This document shows positions 55,313 through 64,000 of a stretch of DNA of 64,000 bases, piece after piece (the stretch's first letter is position 1; each line of letters opens with the position of its first letter). The notes under the pieces were generated by a model that searched no databases, was not told where the DNA came from, and saw only the letters and a program-made list of their open reading frames with translations. Origin of the DNA: Rhizobiaceae bacterium (GTDB taxonomy: Bacteria > Pseudomonadota > Alphaproteobacteria > Rhizobiales > Rhizobiaceae); NCBI GenBank assembly GCA_017644105.1, contig JAEPMD010000007.1, positions 1 through 64,000 on the forward strand, given 5' to 3'. The translations under genes and the position numbers were made by a program.

Positions 55313-56440
55313 ATGCGTAGCCCGTATGCGGTTTTGGGAATTTCCCAGACTGACCGAGATGAAGATATCAAATTGGCTTATCGGAAGCTTGCCAAAATCT
55401 GGCATCCCGATCAGAACCATAGCGACCCCCGAGCGCAAGAAGTCTTCGCCGAGATCAATAACGCTTATCATCTCTTAACAGACGCACCGCGCCGAAAGCT
55501 ATTTGACGCTGGCAAAATCGACGCCAATGGGCGCCGCCGCAAAAAACGAACGGTCGTCAACACTGGTTTCAACCCGTTCAAGAAATCATCAACCAGCAGT
55601 GATGCCGGTGATAAAGCAACGGATAAGCCATTTTTTAAAGACAAAAAACAAGCTGAACAAACAAAGCCTTCCGAGACGATAAAAGCATCTGCTAAATCCA
55701 CCCCAAAGGCAAAACCTTCCACGTCTCGACCGAAAGAAAGTGCTTTGTTTGAAGAACGCTTGAGCGAAATCTTTGGCAGCGAAGAAGAGCGTCTTGCCGC
55801 TGAAGAACTTGATGCGTATCGCCGCAAAACTCGACCAAACGCCAGTGAAAATACGAATTTTCACGAGGAGGCGATGTCGGTTTTAGATGACGCTTTCACC
55901 AAGTTTGAGCAACATAGACATACATCGACGACGCAGGCACCGGACAGCCATTATGATGTTGATGTGGAATTAGCTGATATCTTTACCGGTGTCACGCTGC
56001 CGATCGAGCCACATCGCAAGCATTCATTGAACGTCCATATTCCAGCGGGAACAGCTGATGGTGCCAAGATCAAAATTGGAAATATGGGCAGTTGCCGAAA
56101 AGGTGAGATCCCGGGCGATGTGGTTGTCACTGTGCGTTATAAATCAAATGAGCAGTTCTGGGTACGAAACGGCGAATTGCACACACATCTCGCCGTCGAA
56201 CTTGCCGATGCTGTGCTGGGTGGTGAAGTTACCGCGCAAACACCAGAAGGTCCGGCGACCTTTATGCTCCCCGAGTGGACCAGTTCAAATCACATCATTC
56301 GCATTCCCAAGCGCGGATTGCCCACGCCAAATGGTGAGCGCGGAGATCTTTGCGCAAATGTCTGTATCTTGTTGCCAGAAAAACCAAATGATGAGCTGAT
56401 TACTGTACTCAAAGACAGTCGCAAAAGCTGGTTCATGTAA
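55313..56440 (+). CDS. DnaJ-type co-chaperone (J domain plus DnaJ C-terminal domain, CbpA-like)
   Basis: A 375-residue protein. The N-terminal J domain (residues 3-68) carries the H-P-D motif in K-I-W-H-P-D-Q-N-H. It is followed by a long, charged Lys/Ser/Thr/Pro-rich linker (about 70-205) in place of the Gly/Phe and zinc-finger regions. The C-terminal substrate-binding domain (about 210-375) has Y-D-V-D-V-E-L-A-D-I-F-T-G-V-T-L and V-H-I-P-A-G-T-A-D-G-A-K-I. It stimulates DnaK ATPase in general family terms. The linker is longer than in CbpA. In relatives this gene also lies upstream of fabI. Confidence 0.9.
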   Translation: MRSPYAVLGISQTDRDEDIKLAYRKLAKIWHPDQNHSDPRAQEVFAEINNAYHLLTDAPRRKLFDAGKIDANGRRRKKRTVVNTGFNPFKKSSTSSDAGDKATDKPFFKDKKQAEQTKPSETIKASAKSTPKAKPSTSRPKESALFEERLSEIFGSEEERLAAEELDAYRRKTRPNASENTNFHEEAMSVLDDAFTKFEQHRHTSTTQAPDSHYDVDVELADIFTGVTLPIEPHRKHSLNVHIPAGTADGAKIKIGNMGSCRKGEIPGDVVVTVRYKSNEQFWVRNGELHTHLAVELADAVLGGEVTAQTPEGPATFMLPEWTSSNHIIRIPKRGLPTPNGERGDLCANVCILLPEKPNDELITVLKDSRKSWFM

Positions 56441-56632
56441 AAACTACGACCTGGAATTCTTTCTAATCAATTCCTGACCTAAGCTTTTTTGCGGAAAATG
56501 AAGATTTTGCCGCGATCTCGCCACAAGATTGAGCTTGAACGCTTGAACCTCATCCGTGCCTATGCCATAGGCAGTGTAAATGACCGGGGATTTTCAACAT
56601 CTCGACCCTTGAACTAGATCTGGGAGAAGAAA

Positions 56633-57445
56633 ATGACAGAATCAAATGGACTTATGAAGGGCAAACGCGGCCTTATCATGGGCGTGGCAAACAATCGTTC
56701 AATTGCATACGGCATTGCGAAAGCTCTGTGTGACGCAGGTGCAGAAGTTGCGCTGACATATCAAGGCGAAGCTTTGAAAAAACGTGTTGAACCGATTGCT
56801 GCTGAGCTGGGCGCGACTATTGCCGGCCATTGTGACGTTGCTGATGCTGAATCCATGGATGCTGTCTTTGCAAAATTGGAGGCTGATTGGGGCAAGATAG
56901 ACTTCCTGGTTCATGCCATTGGTTTTTCGGACAAAAATGAATTGACTGGGCGTTATGTGAACACCAGCCATGATAATTTCATGAAAACTATGGATATCTC
57001 GGTTTATTCCTTCACGGCAGTGGCGCAACGCGCTGAAAAACTGATGACCGATGGCGGCTCAATGCTTACATTAACCTATTACGGCGCCGAGCGTGTTATG
57101 CCCCATTATAATGTCATGGGTGTTGCTAAAGCAGCGCTTGAGGCAAGTGTTCGCTATTTGGCTGTTGATTTGGGTGGCAACAAGATCCGCGTTAATGCTT
57201 TATCAGCGGGTCCGATCAAAACGCTAGCTGCATCTGGCATTGGTGACTTCCGTTATATCCTTAAATGGAACGAATATAATTCACCCCTCAAACAAACAGT
57301 GACCATTGAAGAAGTTGGCGACAGCGCACTTTATCTACTTTCTGACCTCTCACGCGGTGTGACTGGTGAAGTGCATCACGTTGATTCTGGTTATCACGTT
57401 GTTGGTATGAAAGCTGTTGATGCCCCTGACATCAGTACAGTTTAA
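56633..57445 (+). CDS. fabI: enoyl-[acyl-carrier-protein] reductase (NADH), FabI type
   Basis: Last reductive step of fatty-acid elongation. A 270-residue short-chain dehydrogenase with the FabI signature: K-R-G-L-I-M-G-V-A-N-N-R-S-I-A-Y-G-I-A, the H-A-I-G-F-S-D loop, T-Y-Y-G-A-E-R and the catalytic Y159-x6-K166 (H-Y-N-V-M-G-V-A-K), and L-S-A-G-P-I-K-T-L-A-A-S-G-I. Good ribosome binding site (GGGAGAAG). It is followed at once by a strong terminator, so it forms its own transcription unit ahead of the phosphatase-aroC block. Confidence 0.97.
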   Translation: MTESNGLMKGKRGLIMGVANNRSIAYGIAKALCDAGAEVALTYQGEALKKRVEPIAAELGATIAGHCDVADAESMDAVFAKLEADWGKIDFLVHAIGFSDKNELTGRYVNTSHDNFMKTMDISVYSFTAVAQRAEKLMTDGGSMLTLTYYGAERVMPHYNVMGVAKAALEASVRYLAVDLGGNKIRVNALSAGPIKTLAASGIGDFRYILKWNEYNSPLKQTVTIEEVGDSALYLLSDLSRGVTGEVHHVDSGYHVVGMKAVDAPDISTV

Positions 57446-57459
57446 AAAACAAAGTTTTC

Positions 57460-57482
57460 AGGGGCCAATTGGCCCCTTTTTT
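57460..57482 (+). terminator. strong rho-independent terminator after fabI
   Basis: AGGGGCCAATTGGCCCCT, a perfect 18-base palindrome (seven-base GC-rich arms plus a small AATT loop), is followed by TTTTTT. It starts about 15 bases behind the fabI stop and ends 23 bases before the next ATG, so the histidine phosphatase needs its own promoter in or just after it. Confidence 0.92.
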
Positions 57483-57505
57483 AATTCTATATCCGAGGTT
57501 TCCCA

Positions 57506-58090
57506 ATGGTACTTTATGTGGTTCGCCACGGCCAGACAGACTATAATGCTGAGATGCGTTTTCAAGGTCGTTTGGATATTCCGCTTAACGAACATGGCAA
57601 AAAGCAAGCGCGTGGCAATGGGCGTGCTTTGAGAGAACTCCTCGGCGATAAACTCAGCGAGTTTGATTTTGTCTCAAGCCCATTGGGGCGCACACGCCAG
57701 ACAATGGAGCTCATCCGAGAAGAACTTGGTATTGATGCTGAAAACTATCGGTTGGATGATCGTCTAATCGAGATTTGCTTTGGCGATTGGGAAGGTTTCA
57801 CCATCAGCAATTTAGAACAAGCTTTTCCTGAGCTTTACCAAAAGCGCGAGAGCGATAAATGGAGTTTCATTCCTCCGGGCGAGCAGTCAGAAAGCTACGG
57901 CATGGTGGCCGAGCGCATCGCGCCCTATCTTAAATCTGTTGATAAACCCACCGTTTGCGTCTGCCATGGCGGGGTTATTCGCACGATGTTTCAGATCATC
58001 AATGGTGGAGATTTACGCGCCGCAGCCGCAGCGCCAATTCCGCAAGATCGTGTGTTGAAAATCGAGAATAACCAGATCGGTTGGCTCTGA
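57506..58090 (+). CDS. histidine phosphatase family protein
   Basis: A 194-residue phosphoglycerate mutase-like phosphatase. The phosphohistidine motif is V-R-H-G-Q-T-D-Y-N (about H8 to N13). The second motif is V-C-H-G-G-V-I-R, and the acid in the F-G-D-W-E-G segment completes the active site. Cofactor-independent mutase function is not supported by the short length. A general phosphatase, possibly on sugar phosphates, is more likely. It is the first gene after the fabI terminator and precedes aroC. Confidence 0.9.
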   Translation: MVLYVVRHGQTDYNAEMRFQGRLDIPLNEHGKKQARGNGRALRELLGDKLSEFDFVSSPLGRTRQTMELIREELGIDAENYRLDDRLIEICFGDWEGFTISNLEQAFPELYQKRESDKWSFIPPGEQSESYGMVAERIAPYLKSVDKPTVCVCHGGVIRTMFQIINGGDLRAAAAAPIPQDRVLKIENNQIGWL

Positions 58091-58185
58091 TTAGCTTCAA
58101 TGTGATAGGAATTTAGAAAATAGTTTAAAAACACTGCGTTTTGCCCTATGAGGGGTACAACAAATACACTTTTACGGATGAATTT

Positions 58186-59307
58186 ATGTCCCATAATACA
58201 TTTGGTCATATGTTTCGCGTCACCACTTGGGGCGAGAGCCACGGCATAGCCATTGGTTGTGTGGTTGATGGTTGCCCACCCGGCATTCACTTCACAACAG
58301 AAGAATTGCAACATTGGCTGGATAAACGCAAACCTGGGACCAACCGTTTTGTTACCCAACGCCGTGAAGCTGATGAAGTACGCGTGCTATCGGGTGTTCT
58401 ACCGCAAGAAGACGGATCATTCATTTCTACCGGCACACCGATTTCGCTGGAAATTCAGAACACAGATCAGCGGTCCAAAGACTATTCTGAAATTGCTAAA
58501 CGCTATCGACCTGGCCATGCCGATTACACCTATGATGTGAAATACGGCATTCGCGATTATCGTGGCGGCGGCCGATCTTCAGCACGTGAAACGGCAACAC
58601 GGGTAGCCGCTGGTGGTTTGGCGCGAAAAGTTGTACCAAATATGATTGTCCGTGCTGCACTTGTACAAATTGGAACGAAAAAAATCAATCGTGACAATTG
58701 GAACTGGGATGAAGTGAACAACAACCCATTTTTCGCACCTGACCCTGAAATCGTTCCGGTTTGGGAAGAATATCTTGATGAAATCCGCAAAAGCGGATCA
58801 TCCGTTGGCGCGATTATCGAAGTGGTGGCAGAAAATGTACCGGCTGGATTGGGCGCACCTATTTACGCCAAACTCGACACTGATATCACCGCCAATTTGA
58901 TGTCAATTAATGCTGTCAAAGGCGTTGAAATTGGCAATGGATTTGAAGCGGCGATGATTTCTGGCGAAGAAAATGCCGATGAGATGCGCATCGGCGAAGA
59001 TGGCGAACCGGAGTTTTTATCCAATAAAGCCGGCGGTATTTTGGGCGGTATTTCAACAGGCATGCCAATCGTTGCTCGTCTTGCGGTTAAACCAACTTCA
59101 TCGATCCTAACCACACGCAAAAGCATTGATAGTGATGGGCAGGAAGTGGATGTGCGCACCAAAGGTCGTCACGATCCATGCGTGGGTATTCGAGCCGTGC
59201 CAATCGGTGAAGCGATGGTGGCATGCGCCATTGCCGATCATTATATTCGTGACCGTGGGCAAACTGGTCGCCTTGGTTCTCAAAACAATAATAATAATCA
59301 GGATTAA
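58186..59307 (+). CDS. aroC: chorismate synthase
   Basis: Converts EPSP to chorismate with reduced FMN. The 373-residue protein starts [20 protein letters not shown], matching the family, so I use ATG 58186 rather than a TTG 15 codons earlier. Signature blocks: [30 protein letters not shown] and [13 protein letters not shown]. It is five bases ahead of ribB in the same orientation. Confidence 0.97.
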   Translation: MSHNTFGHMFRVTTWGESHGIAIGCVVDGCPPGIHFTTEELQHWLDKRKPGTNRFVTQRREADEVRVLSGVLPQEDGSFISTGTPISLEIQNTDQRSKDYSEIAKRYRPGHADYTYDVKYGIRDYRGGGRSSARETATRVAAGGLARKVVPNMIVRAALVQIGTKKINRDNWNWDEVNNNPFFAPDPEIVPVWEEYLDEIRKSGSSVGAIIEVVAENVPAGLGAPIYAKLDTDITANLMSINAVKGVEIGNGFEAAMISGEENADEMRIGEDGEPEFLSNKAGGILGGISTGMPIVARLAVKPTSSILTTRKSIDSDGQEVDVRTKGRHDPCVGIRAVPIGEAMVACAIADHYIRDRGQTGRLGSQNNNNNQD

Positions 59308-59312
59308 GTATC

Positions 59313-60416
59313 ATGTCGTTCAATCAAGCACGCGTTGTTGACGCTATTCGCGCTATTGAAAATGGTGAAATTGTTGTCGTCACGGATGATAATGATCGTG
59401 AAAATGAAGGCGATCTCATTGTTGCGGCAACCCATTGTACGCCCGAGAAAATGGCATTTATCGTGCGTCATACATCTGGCATTGTGTGTACACCGATGAC
59501 GCGCTCAGAGGCGAAACGTTTGAATTTGACGGCAATGGTTGCTGAAAACGATGCGCCGCATGAGACCGCTTTTACTGTCACTGTTGATTACAAACACGGC
59601 ACGACAACTGGAATTTCCGCCGATGATCGAACTTTAACAGTTCGCAATTTGGCCAATCCAAATGCTGGTGCTGAAGATTTTGTACGTCCTGGTCATATCT
59701 TCCCGCTTGTGGCACGCGAAGGTGGGGTTTTAATGCGTTCGGGTCATACAGAAGCCGCCGTTGATCTATGTAAGCTTGCAAATTTGCCACCTGTCGGCGT
59801 GATCTGCGAGATGGTCAATGACGATGGTTCTGTTATGCGCGGAGAGCAAGTGAGCAATTTTGCTAAAGAGCATGGTTTAAAGGAAGTCTCGGTTGCTGAC
59901 TTGATCGCCTATCGTCAGCGCCAAGAAACATTGATTGAACGCAACGATACATTTGAGATCGAAACACCCTATGGCATGGCAGTCGCTCATAGTTATTCAT
60001 TGCCTTGGGATCCAATGCAGCATTTGGCTGTTGTTTTTGGTGATATTCGCGATGGTGAGGATATTCCTGTGCGATTGCATCTGGAATCGGTTGCCGATGA
60101 TGTATTTGGCAAAGCGCAGCCTTTGCAAGAAAATATCAAACGCATTGCCGACCATGGTCGCGGAATTGTGGTTTATCTGCGTGAAGGATCTGTGGGTGTG
60201 GGTCGACAGGCTGCGCGCCGATTGGAAGTTTCAGGTCAAGAAGCTCATGCTGAAGCGCAAACGCGTGAAGAAGAATGGCTCGAAATTGGCCTTGGCGCGC
60301 AGATTTTGAAAGATCTGGGCACAATCTCTATTCGCCTTCTTGCTTCAAAAGAACGACATTATGTGGGCCTTGAAGGTTTTGGCATTGAAATCTCGTCCAC
60401 GGAAATTATGGAATAA
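59313..60416 (+). CDS. ribB: 3,4-dihydroxy-2-butanone 4-phosphate synthase with degenerate GTP cyclohydrolase II-like domain
   Basis: Riboflavin-pathway enzyme using ribulose 5-phosphate. The N-terminal DHBP synthase domain (residues 1-205) is intact: D-D-N-D-R-E-N-E-G-D-L (metal Glu), H-E-T-A-F-T-V-T-V-D and R-P-G-H-I-F-P-L. The C-terminal part (about 210-367) is RibA-like, but the zinc-binding cysteines of GTP cyclohydrolase II are gone: the usual H-S-E-C...C-x-C segment reads L-H-L-E-S-V-A-D-D-V-F-G, with no Cys. This half is therefore probably non-catalytic. Such RibB-with-dead-RibA fusions are reported for other proteobacteria, but I have not checked this case. Confidence 0.93.
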   Translation: MSFNQARVVDAIRAIENGEIVVVTDDNDRENEGDLIVAATHCTPEKMAFIVRHTSGIVCTPMTRSEAKRLNLTAMVAENDAPHETAFTVTVDYKHGTTTGISADDRTLTVRNLANPNAGAEDFVRPGHIFPLVAREGGVLMRSGHTEAAVDLCKLANLPPVGVICEMVNDDGSVMRGEQVSNFAKEHGLKEVSVADLIAYRQRQETLIERNDTFEIETPYGMAVAHSYSLPWDPMQHLAVVFGDIRDGEDIPVRLHLESVADDVFGKAQPLQENIKRIADHGRGIVVYLREGSVGVGRQAARRLEVSGQEAHAEAQTREEEWLEIGLGAQILKDLGTISIRLLASKERHYVGLEGFGIEISSTEIME

Positions 60417-60437
60417 CAAAACGAAACAAATCATCTC

Positions 60438-61364
60438 ATGGCAACTGAACTTTTCCGCAACCCGATATGCATTGAACATATCACCCCTCCAGGACATCCC
60501 GAACGTCCGGATCGGTTGCGAGCTTTAGACCAGTTGTTTGAACATGACAATTTTAGCGCACTCGTTTCGCTTGAAGCTAAAGCTGCACCTGAAGAAAGTG
60601 TGTTGCTGGCCCACCCTCAAAGCCATCTCGACAAAGTCCGCAACGCAATCCCTGAAACCGGCATGGTACAAATTGATGGTGATACAACGATGTCGCCACT
60701 CAGTTTTCAAGCCGCGTTAACGGCGATTGGTGGCGCAATGGAAGCGGTGGATCATGTCTTTGAAGGCAAAGCAGATAATGCATTTGTTGCCACGCGTCCG
60801 CCGGGTCACCACGCTGAACGCGAAACCGCGATGGGATTTTGCCTTTTTAATCAGGCAGCCATTGCCGCAAGACATGCGCAAAAGATGCATGGTGCTGAAC
60901 GCGTTGCGATTGTTGATTTTGACGTTCATCACGGCAATGGCACCCAGGATATATTTTTTGACGATCCGAGCGTATTTTATTGCTCCACGCACCAAATGCC
61001 ACTTTATCCCGGAACCGGTGCGAAAAATGAAATCGGTGAAGGCAATATTACCAATGCGCCGCTGGCTAGAAATGATGGAAGTGATCATTTCAAAGAAGCC
61101 TTTAAAACGCGCATTCTTCCTGCACTAACCGAAGCAAACGCGGATCTGATTATCATCTCTGCTGGGTTTGATGCGCATCATCGCGACCCTCTCGCTGAGA
61201 TCAACCTTGTCGCTGATGATTTTGATTGGGCCACTGGTAAAATCATGGAGATCGCCAGTGCAAGTGCTGACAACCGTCTCGTCAGCATCCTCGAAGGAGG
61301 TTATGATCTCTTGGGGCTTGCTGAGTCGGCAGGTGCACATATTTATCGAATGATGAAAGGTTAG
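60438..61364 (+). CDS. histone deacetylase family hydrolase (class II-like)
   Basis: A 308-residue zinc amidohydrolase of the HDAC/acetoin-utilisation/acetylpolyamine type. Family marks: [17 protein letters not shown] (catalytic His pair), [23 protein letters not shown] (zinc Asp and His), S-A-G-F-D-A-H (second zinc Asp) and L-E-G-G-Y-D. It deacetylates either proteins or small acetyl-amines; which one cannot be told. It lies between ribB and xseB, as in rhizobia. Confidence 0.93.
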   Translation: MATELFRNPICIEHITPPGHPERPDRLRALDQLFEHDNFSALVSLEAKAAPEESVLLAHPQSHLDKVRNAIPETGMVQIDGDTTMSPLSFQAALTAIGGAMEAVDHVFEGKADNAFVATRPPGHHAERETAMGFCLFNQAAIAARHAQKMHGAERVAIVDFDVHHGNGTQDIFFDDPSVFYCSTHQMPLYPGTGAKNEIGEGNITNAPLARNDGSDHFKEAFKTRILPALTEANADLIIISAGFDAHHRDPLAEINLVADDFDWATGKIMEIASASADNRLVSILEGGYDLLGLAESAGAHIYRMMKG

Positions 61365-61366
61365 TC

Positions 61367-61624
61367 ATGAGCGATCAGAACGAAAACAATGCTGACATTG
61401 AAAAAATGAGCTTTGAACAGGCTGTTTCTGAGCTGGAAACGATTGTGACCAAACTTGAAAGCGGCGATGTCGAGCTTGAAAAATCAATCGAGATCTATGA
61501 GCGCGGTGAAGCGCTGAAAAAACACAGCCAGAATTTGCTTGGCGCGGCGGAAAAACGAATTGAGAAAATTCGCCTTGATCGCGCAGGAAATCCACAAGGC
61601 ACAGAACCTTTGGACCCTGAATAG
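61367..61624 (+). CDS. xseB: exodeoxyribonuclease VII small subunit
   Basis: An 85-residue helical protein with the XseB pattern [14 protein letters not shown][20 protein letters not shown], followed by A-E-K-R-I-E-K-I. It binds the large XseA subunit, which is not in this window. It starts two bases after the HDAC stop, so the two are co-translated. Confidence 0.96.
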   Translation: MSDQNENNADIEKMSFEQAVSELETIVTKLESGDVELEKSIEIYERGEALKKHSQNLLGAAEKRIEKIRLDRAGNPQGTEPLDPE

Positions 61625-61777
61625 GTCACAAAAACACCTTTAAATCATCCAACTCACGCCCAACTCCGTAACAATTGTGATCATATAAGCGGATTTGACG
61701 CATCAAATTGGCGATAAAACTATTTACAGTCCTATGAAGACAGGCTACGCCAGTTGGTAACAAAGTAAGGGGTTATT

Positions 61778-63700
61778 TTGACACAGTCGCCGCATACACC
61801 AGTTCTGGACAAAGTATCAGTACCATCAGATTTAGATCACATTGAAGATAGCGAACTTCCTGCGCTCGCAGATGATGTTCGCGCTGAGATGATTGATGCT
61901 GTGTCGCGAACGGGTGGACATTTGGGTGCTGGCCTCGGTGTTGTTGAGTTAACGGTTGCGATCCATAAAGTTTTCAACACGCCCCATGATCGCTTGATTT
62001 TTGACGTTGGCCATCAATGCTATCCGCACAAAATTCTAACCGGACGCCGTGACCGCATTCGAACATTGCGTCAGCAAGATGGTTTGTCTGGTTTTACCAA
62101 ACGGGCTGAAAGCGAATATGATCCCTTTGGCGCAGCGCATTCGTCGACCTCAATTTCTGCCGGGCTTGGCATGGCGGTTGCGAGTGATTTACAAGATACT
62201 CCGCGCAACGTGATTTCTGTCATTGGTGATGGAGCGATGAGTGCCGGCATGGCTTATGAAGCGCTGAATAATGCAGGTGCGCTTGACGCGCGACTTATCG
62301 TGATCTTGAACGACAATGATATGTCGATTGCACCGCCAACGGGCGCTATGAGTGCCTATCTTGCACGTTTGGCGTCTGGACGCACCTATATGGGTATGCG
62401 CGACATTGGTAAAAAAATGACCGCCTATCTCGGTCAAACCATGGATCGCGCCATTACACGTGCTTTTGAACATGCTCGTGGTTATGTAACCGGCGGCACC
62501 ATGTTTGAAGAGCTTGGCTTTTATCACATTGGTCCAATTGACGGGCATAATCTTGATCATCTCTTACCAGTGCTGCGCAATGTGCGTGATAATTCCAATG
62601 GACCCGTGATCATTCATGTCGTGACACAAAAAGGCAAAGGCTATGCGCCGGCTGAGGCTGCGAGCGATAAATATCACGGTGTGGGCAAGTTCGATGTCAT
62701 TACTGGTACTTTGGCAAAGGCCAAACCCAATGCACCATCCTACACCTCTGTTTTTGCCAAAGCTCTGATCAAAGAAGGTGAAGCAGATGACAAGGTGATT
62801 GCTGTTACTGCCGCCATGCCTTCTGGTACTGGGCTTGATAAATTTAACGATATTTTCCCAGACCGTTGTTTCGATGTTGGCATCGCCGAACAACATGCTG
62901 TGACCTTTGCCGCAGGTGCTGCAACCGAAGGCTTAAAACCCTTTGTGGCTTTATATTCGACATTCTTGCAGCGCGCTTATGATCAGGTGGTTCATGATGT
63001 GGCGATCCAAAAATTGCCGGTGCGTTTTCCGATTGATCGCGCGGGATTTGTGGGTGCCGATGGTCCAACCCATGCAGGTAGTTTTGACACGACCTTCTTA
63101 GCAACCCTTCCTGATTTTGTTGTCATGGCAGCCAGCGATGAAGCTCAACTTATGCATATTACACGCACTGCAGCAGCTTATGATGAAGGTCCGATTTCAT
63201 TTAGATATCCGCGCGGTGAAGGCGTGGGCGTTGAACTTCCAGAACGCGGTTCAATCATCGAAATTGGTAAAGGCCGCGTGGTTAAAGAAGGCACCAAAGT
63301 TGCGCTTTTATCGTTCGGTACGCGCCTTGCAGATTGTCTGCTGGCAGCAGAAGATCTGGATGCATCAGGCCTATCAACAACCGTTGCCGATGCACGATTT
63401 GCAAAACCGCTTGATCACGACCTAATCCGCAGATTGGCTGCAGAGCATGAAGTGCTCATTACGATTGAGGAAGGCGCAGTTGGCGGCTTTGGCAGTCATG
63501 TCGCGCATTACCTCTCACATGAAGGTTTGCTGGATGGCGGTTTGAAATTCCGCCCACTTGTCATGCCTGACATTTATATGGATCAGGCCAGCCCCGATAA
63601 TATGTATATGCAAGCCAAGCTTGATCGTGCAGGTATTATCGATGTTGTGTTCAAAGCCCTTGGCACTGAAAAAACTGTGCTGCCCTTTAGCTCAAAATAA
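61778..63700 (+). CDS. dxs: 1-deoxy-D-xylulose-5-phosphate synthase
   Basis: First MEP-pathway enzyme: pyruvate plus glyceraldehyde 3-phosphate to DXP, using thiamine diphosphate. The 640-residue protein shows [29 protein letters not shown], the TPP/Mg motif [16 protein letters not shown], and the pyrimidine-domain [28 protein letters not shown] is also present. The start is TTG (61778) with AAGGGG upstream. A 15-base gap leads to tlyA. Together with ispH it brings both ends of the MEP pathway into this window. Confidence 0.97.
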   Translation: MTQSPHTPVLDKVSVPSDLDHIEDSELPALADDVRAEMIDAVSRTGGHLGAGLGVVELTVAIHKVFNTPHDRLIFDVGHQCYPHKILTGRRDRIRTLRQQDGLSGFTKRAESEYDPFGAAHSSTSISAGLGMAVASDLQDTPRNVISVIGDGAMSAGMAYEALNNAGALDARLIVILNDNDMSIAPPTGAMSAYLARLASGRTYMGMRDIGKKMTAYLGQTMDRAITRAFEHARGYVTGGTMFEELGFYHIGPIDGHNLDHLLPVLRNVRDNSNGPVIIHVVTQKGKGYAPAEAASDKYHGVGKFDVITGTLAKAKPNAPSYTSVFAKALIKEGEADDKVIAVTAAMPSGTGLDKFNDIFPDRCFDVGIAEQHAVTFAAGAATEGLKPFVALYSTFLQRAYDQVVHDVAIQKLPVRFPIDRAGFVGADGPTHAGSFDTTFLATLPDFVVMAASDEAQLMHITRTAAAYDEGPISFRYPRGEGVGVELPERGSIIEIGKGRVVKEGTKVALLSFGTRLADCLLAAEDLDASGLSTTVADARFAKPLDHDLIRRLAAEHEVLITIEEGAVGGFGSHVAHYLSHEGLLDGGLKFRPLVMPDIYMDQASPDNMYMQAKLDRAGIIDVVFKALGTEKTVLPFSSK

Positions 63701-63714
63701 CCGAGTTTGATCTG

Positions 63715-64000
63715 ATGCGTCTTGATCAACTTCTTGTCGCGCGAGGAGATTATCAAACGCGCGCGCGTGCACAGGATGCTATTTCTCGAGGCACCATTTC
63801 GGTCACTGGCATAACGGCTAAAAAAGCCGGGCAACAAGTGGATGAGAACGCGAAGATTGAGATCTCCGACCCGGCCAGCGCTTACGTCTCCCGCGCAGCA
63901 TTGAAGCTCAAAAAGGGCTTGGAACATTTTGCATTTAACGCCGATGGTAAAACAGCGTTAGATGTTGGCGCGTCAACGGGTGGCTTTACGCAAGTCTTGC
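63715..64000 (+). CDS. tlyA: TlyA family rRNA methyltransferase/haemolysin (5' part, cut by window edge)
   Basis: The frame from ATG 63715 is open to the window end (95 codons visible). It begins with an S4 RNA-binding domain (M-R-L-D-Q-L-L-V-A-R-G-D-Y-Q-T-R-A-R-A-Q-D-A-I-x-R-G) and continues into the FtsJ-type SAM-binding start (S-R-A-A-L-K-L, then L-D-V-G-A-S-T-G-G-F-T). These are the hallmarks of TlyA 2'-O-rRNA methyltransferases. It lies just after dxs, as in related genomes. Confidence 0.93.
   Translation, partial: MRLDQLLVARGDYQTRARAQDAISRGTISVTGITAKKAGQQVDENAKIEISDPASAYVSRAALKLKKGLEHFAFNADGKTALDVGASTGGFTQVL

Overview
The window is a stretch of alphaproteobacterial chromosome, best explained as a low-to-moderate GC, probably marine, member of the Hyphomicrobiales (Rhizobiales). 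This rests on gene order and families, not on a database search. The order ialB-tldD / ctaC-ctaD-ctaB-small gene-ctaG-ctaE-DUF983-SURF1 / ispH-thrB-rnhA, the block fabI-phosphatase-aroC-ribB-HDAC-xseB-dxs-tlyA, and ccrM, mutY, a DciA-like gene, a DsbA-like gene and smc lying close together are all typical of that order.

Layout. 1-2.6 kb: a decaying mobile module (DUF2924 protein plus large serine recombinase) next to tRNA-Gln. The DUF2924 frame has no usable start codon for its conserved N-terminus. The recombinase has an in-frame TAA that cuts off a recognisable 32-codon tail. 2.7-11 kb: a metallo-beta-lactamase-fold hydrolase, a DUF1499 membrane protein, a PPDK-like protein with a degenerate ATP-grasp half, a solitary DUF2793 phage/GTA tail-type protein, a DegT aminotransferase and an alpha/beta hydrolase. 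11-19.7 kb: a tightly coupled leucine/isovalerate catabolic operon (TetR regulator, isovaleryl-CoA dehydrogenase, both methylcrotonyl-CoA carboxylase subunits, acyl-CoA synthetase, HMG-CoA lyase, enoyl-CoA hydratase). A valine-pathway hydrolase follows on the other strand. 21-22.7 kb: phasin, small exported protein, dihaem cytochrome c and a 49-residue DUF3563 gene.

22.8-34 kb: smc, DsbA-like thioredoxin, DciA-like protein, an O-antigen ligase-type membrane protein, mutY, ccrM (GANTC methyltransferase) and a HAD phosphatase: a genome-maintenance and cell-cycle neighbourhood. 33.5-44 kb: thrC, M16 peptidase, a large membrane PAS-GGDEF-EAL protein, YqgE, an orphan DsbD-type periplasmic domain protein, peroxiredoxin, and the rnhA/thrB/ispH operon. 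44-50.6 kb: the aa3 cytochrome c oxidase operon with haem O synthase and the CtaG/SURF1/DUF983 assembly genes. It includes a 52-residue one-helix gene and two internal RNA hairpins. 51-64 kb: IalB-family protein, TldD, polysaccharide deacetylase, a surface lipoprotein, a DnaJ-type protein, fabI with a very strong terminator, then the aroC-ribB-HDAC-xseB-dxs-tlyA run (tlyA cut by the window edge).

Most of the window is conserved core genome, and I see no convincing new multi-gene defence or biosynthetic system. The observations most worth following are the broken recombinase module, the PPDK-like protein that has lost ATP-binding residues but kept its phosphohistidine and PEP site, the solitary tail-type protein, the RibB protein with a zinc-less RibA-like half, the GGDQF-EAL protein and the hairpins inside the oxidase operon.
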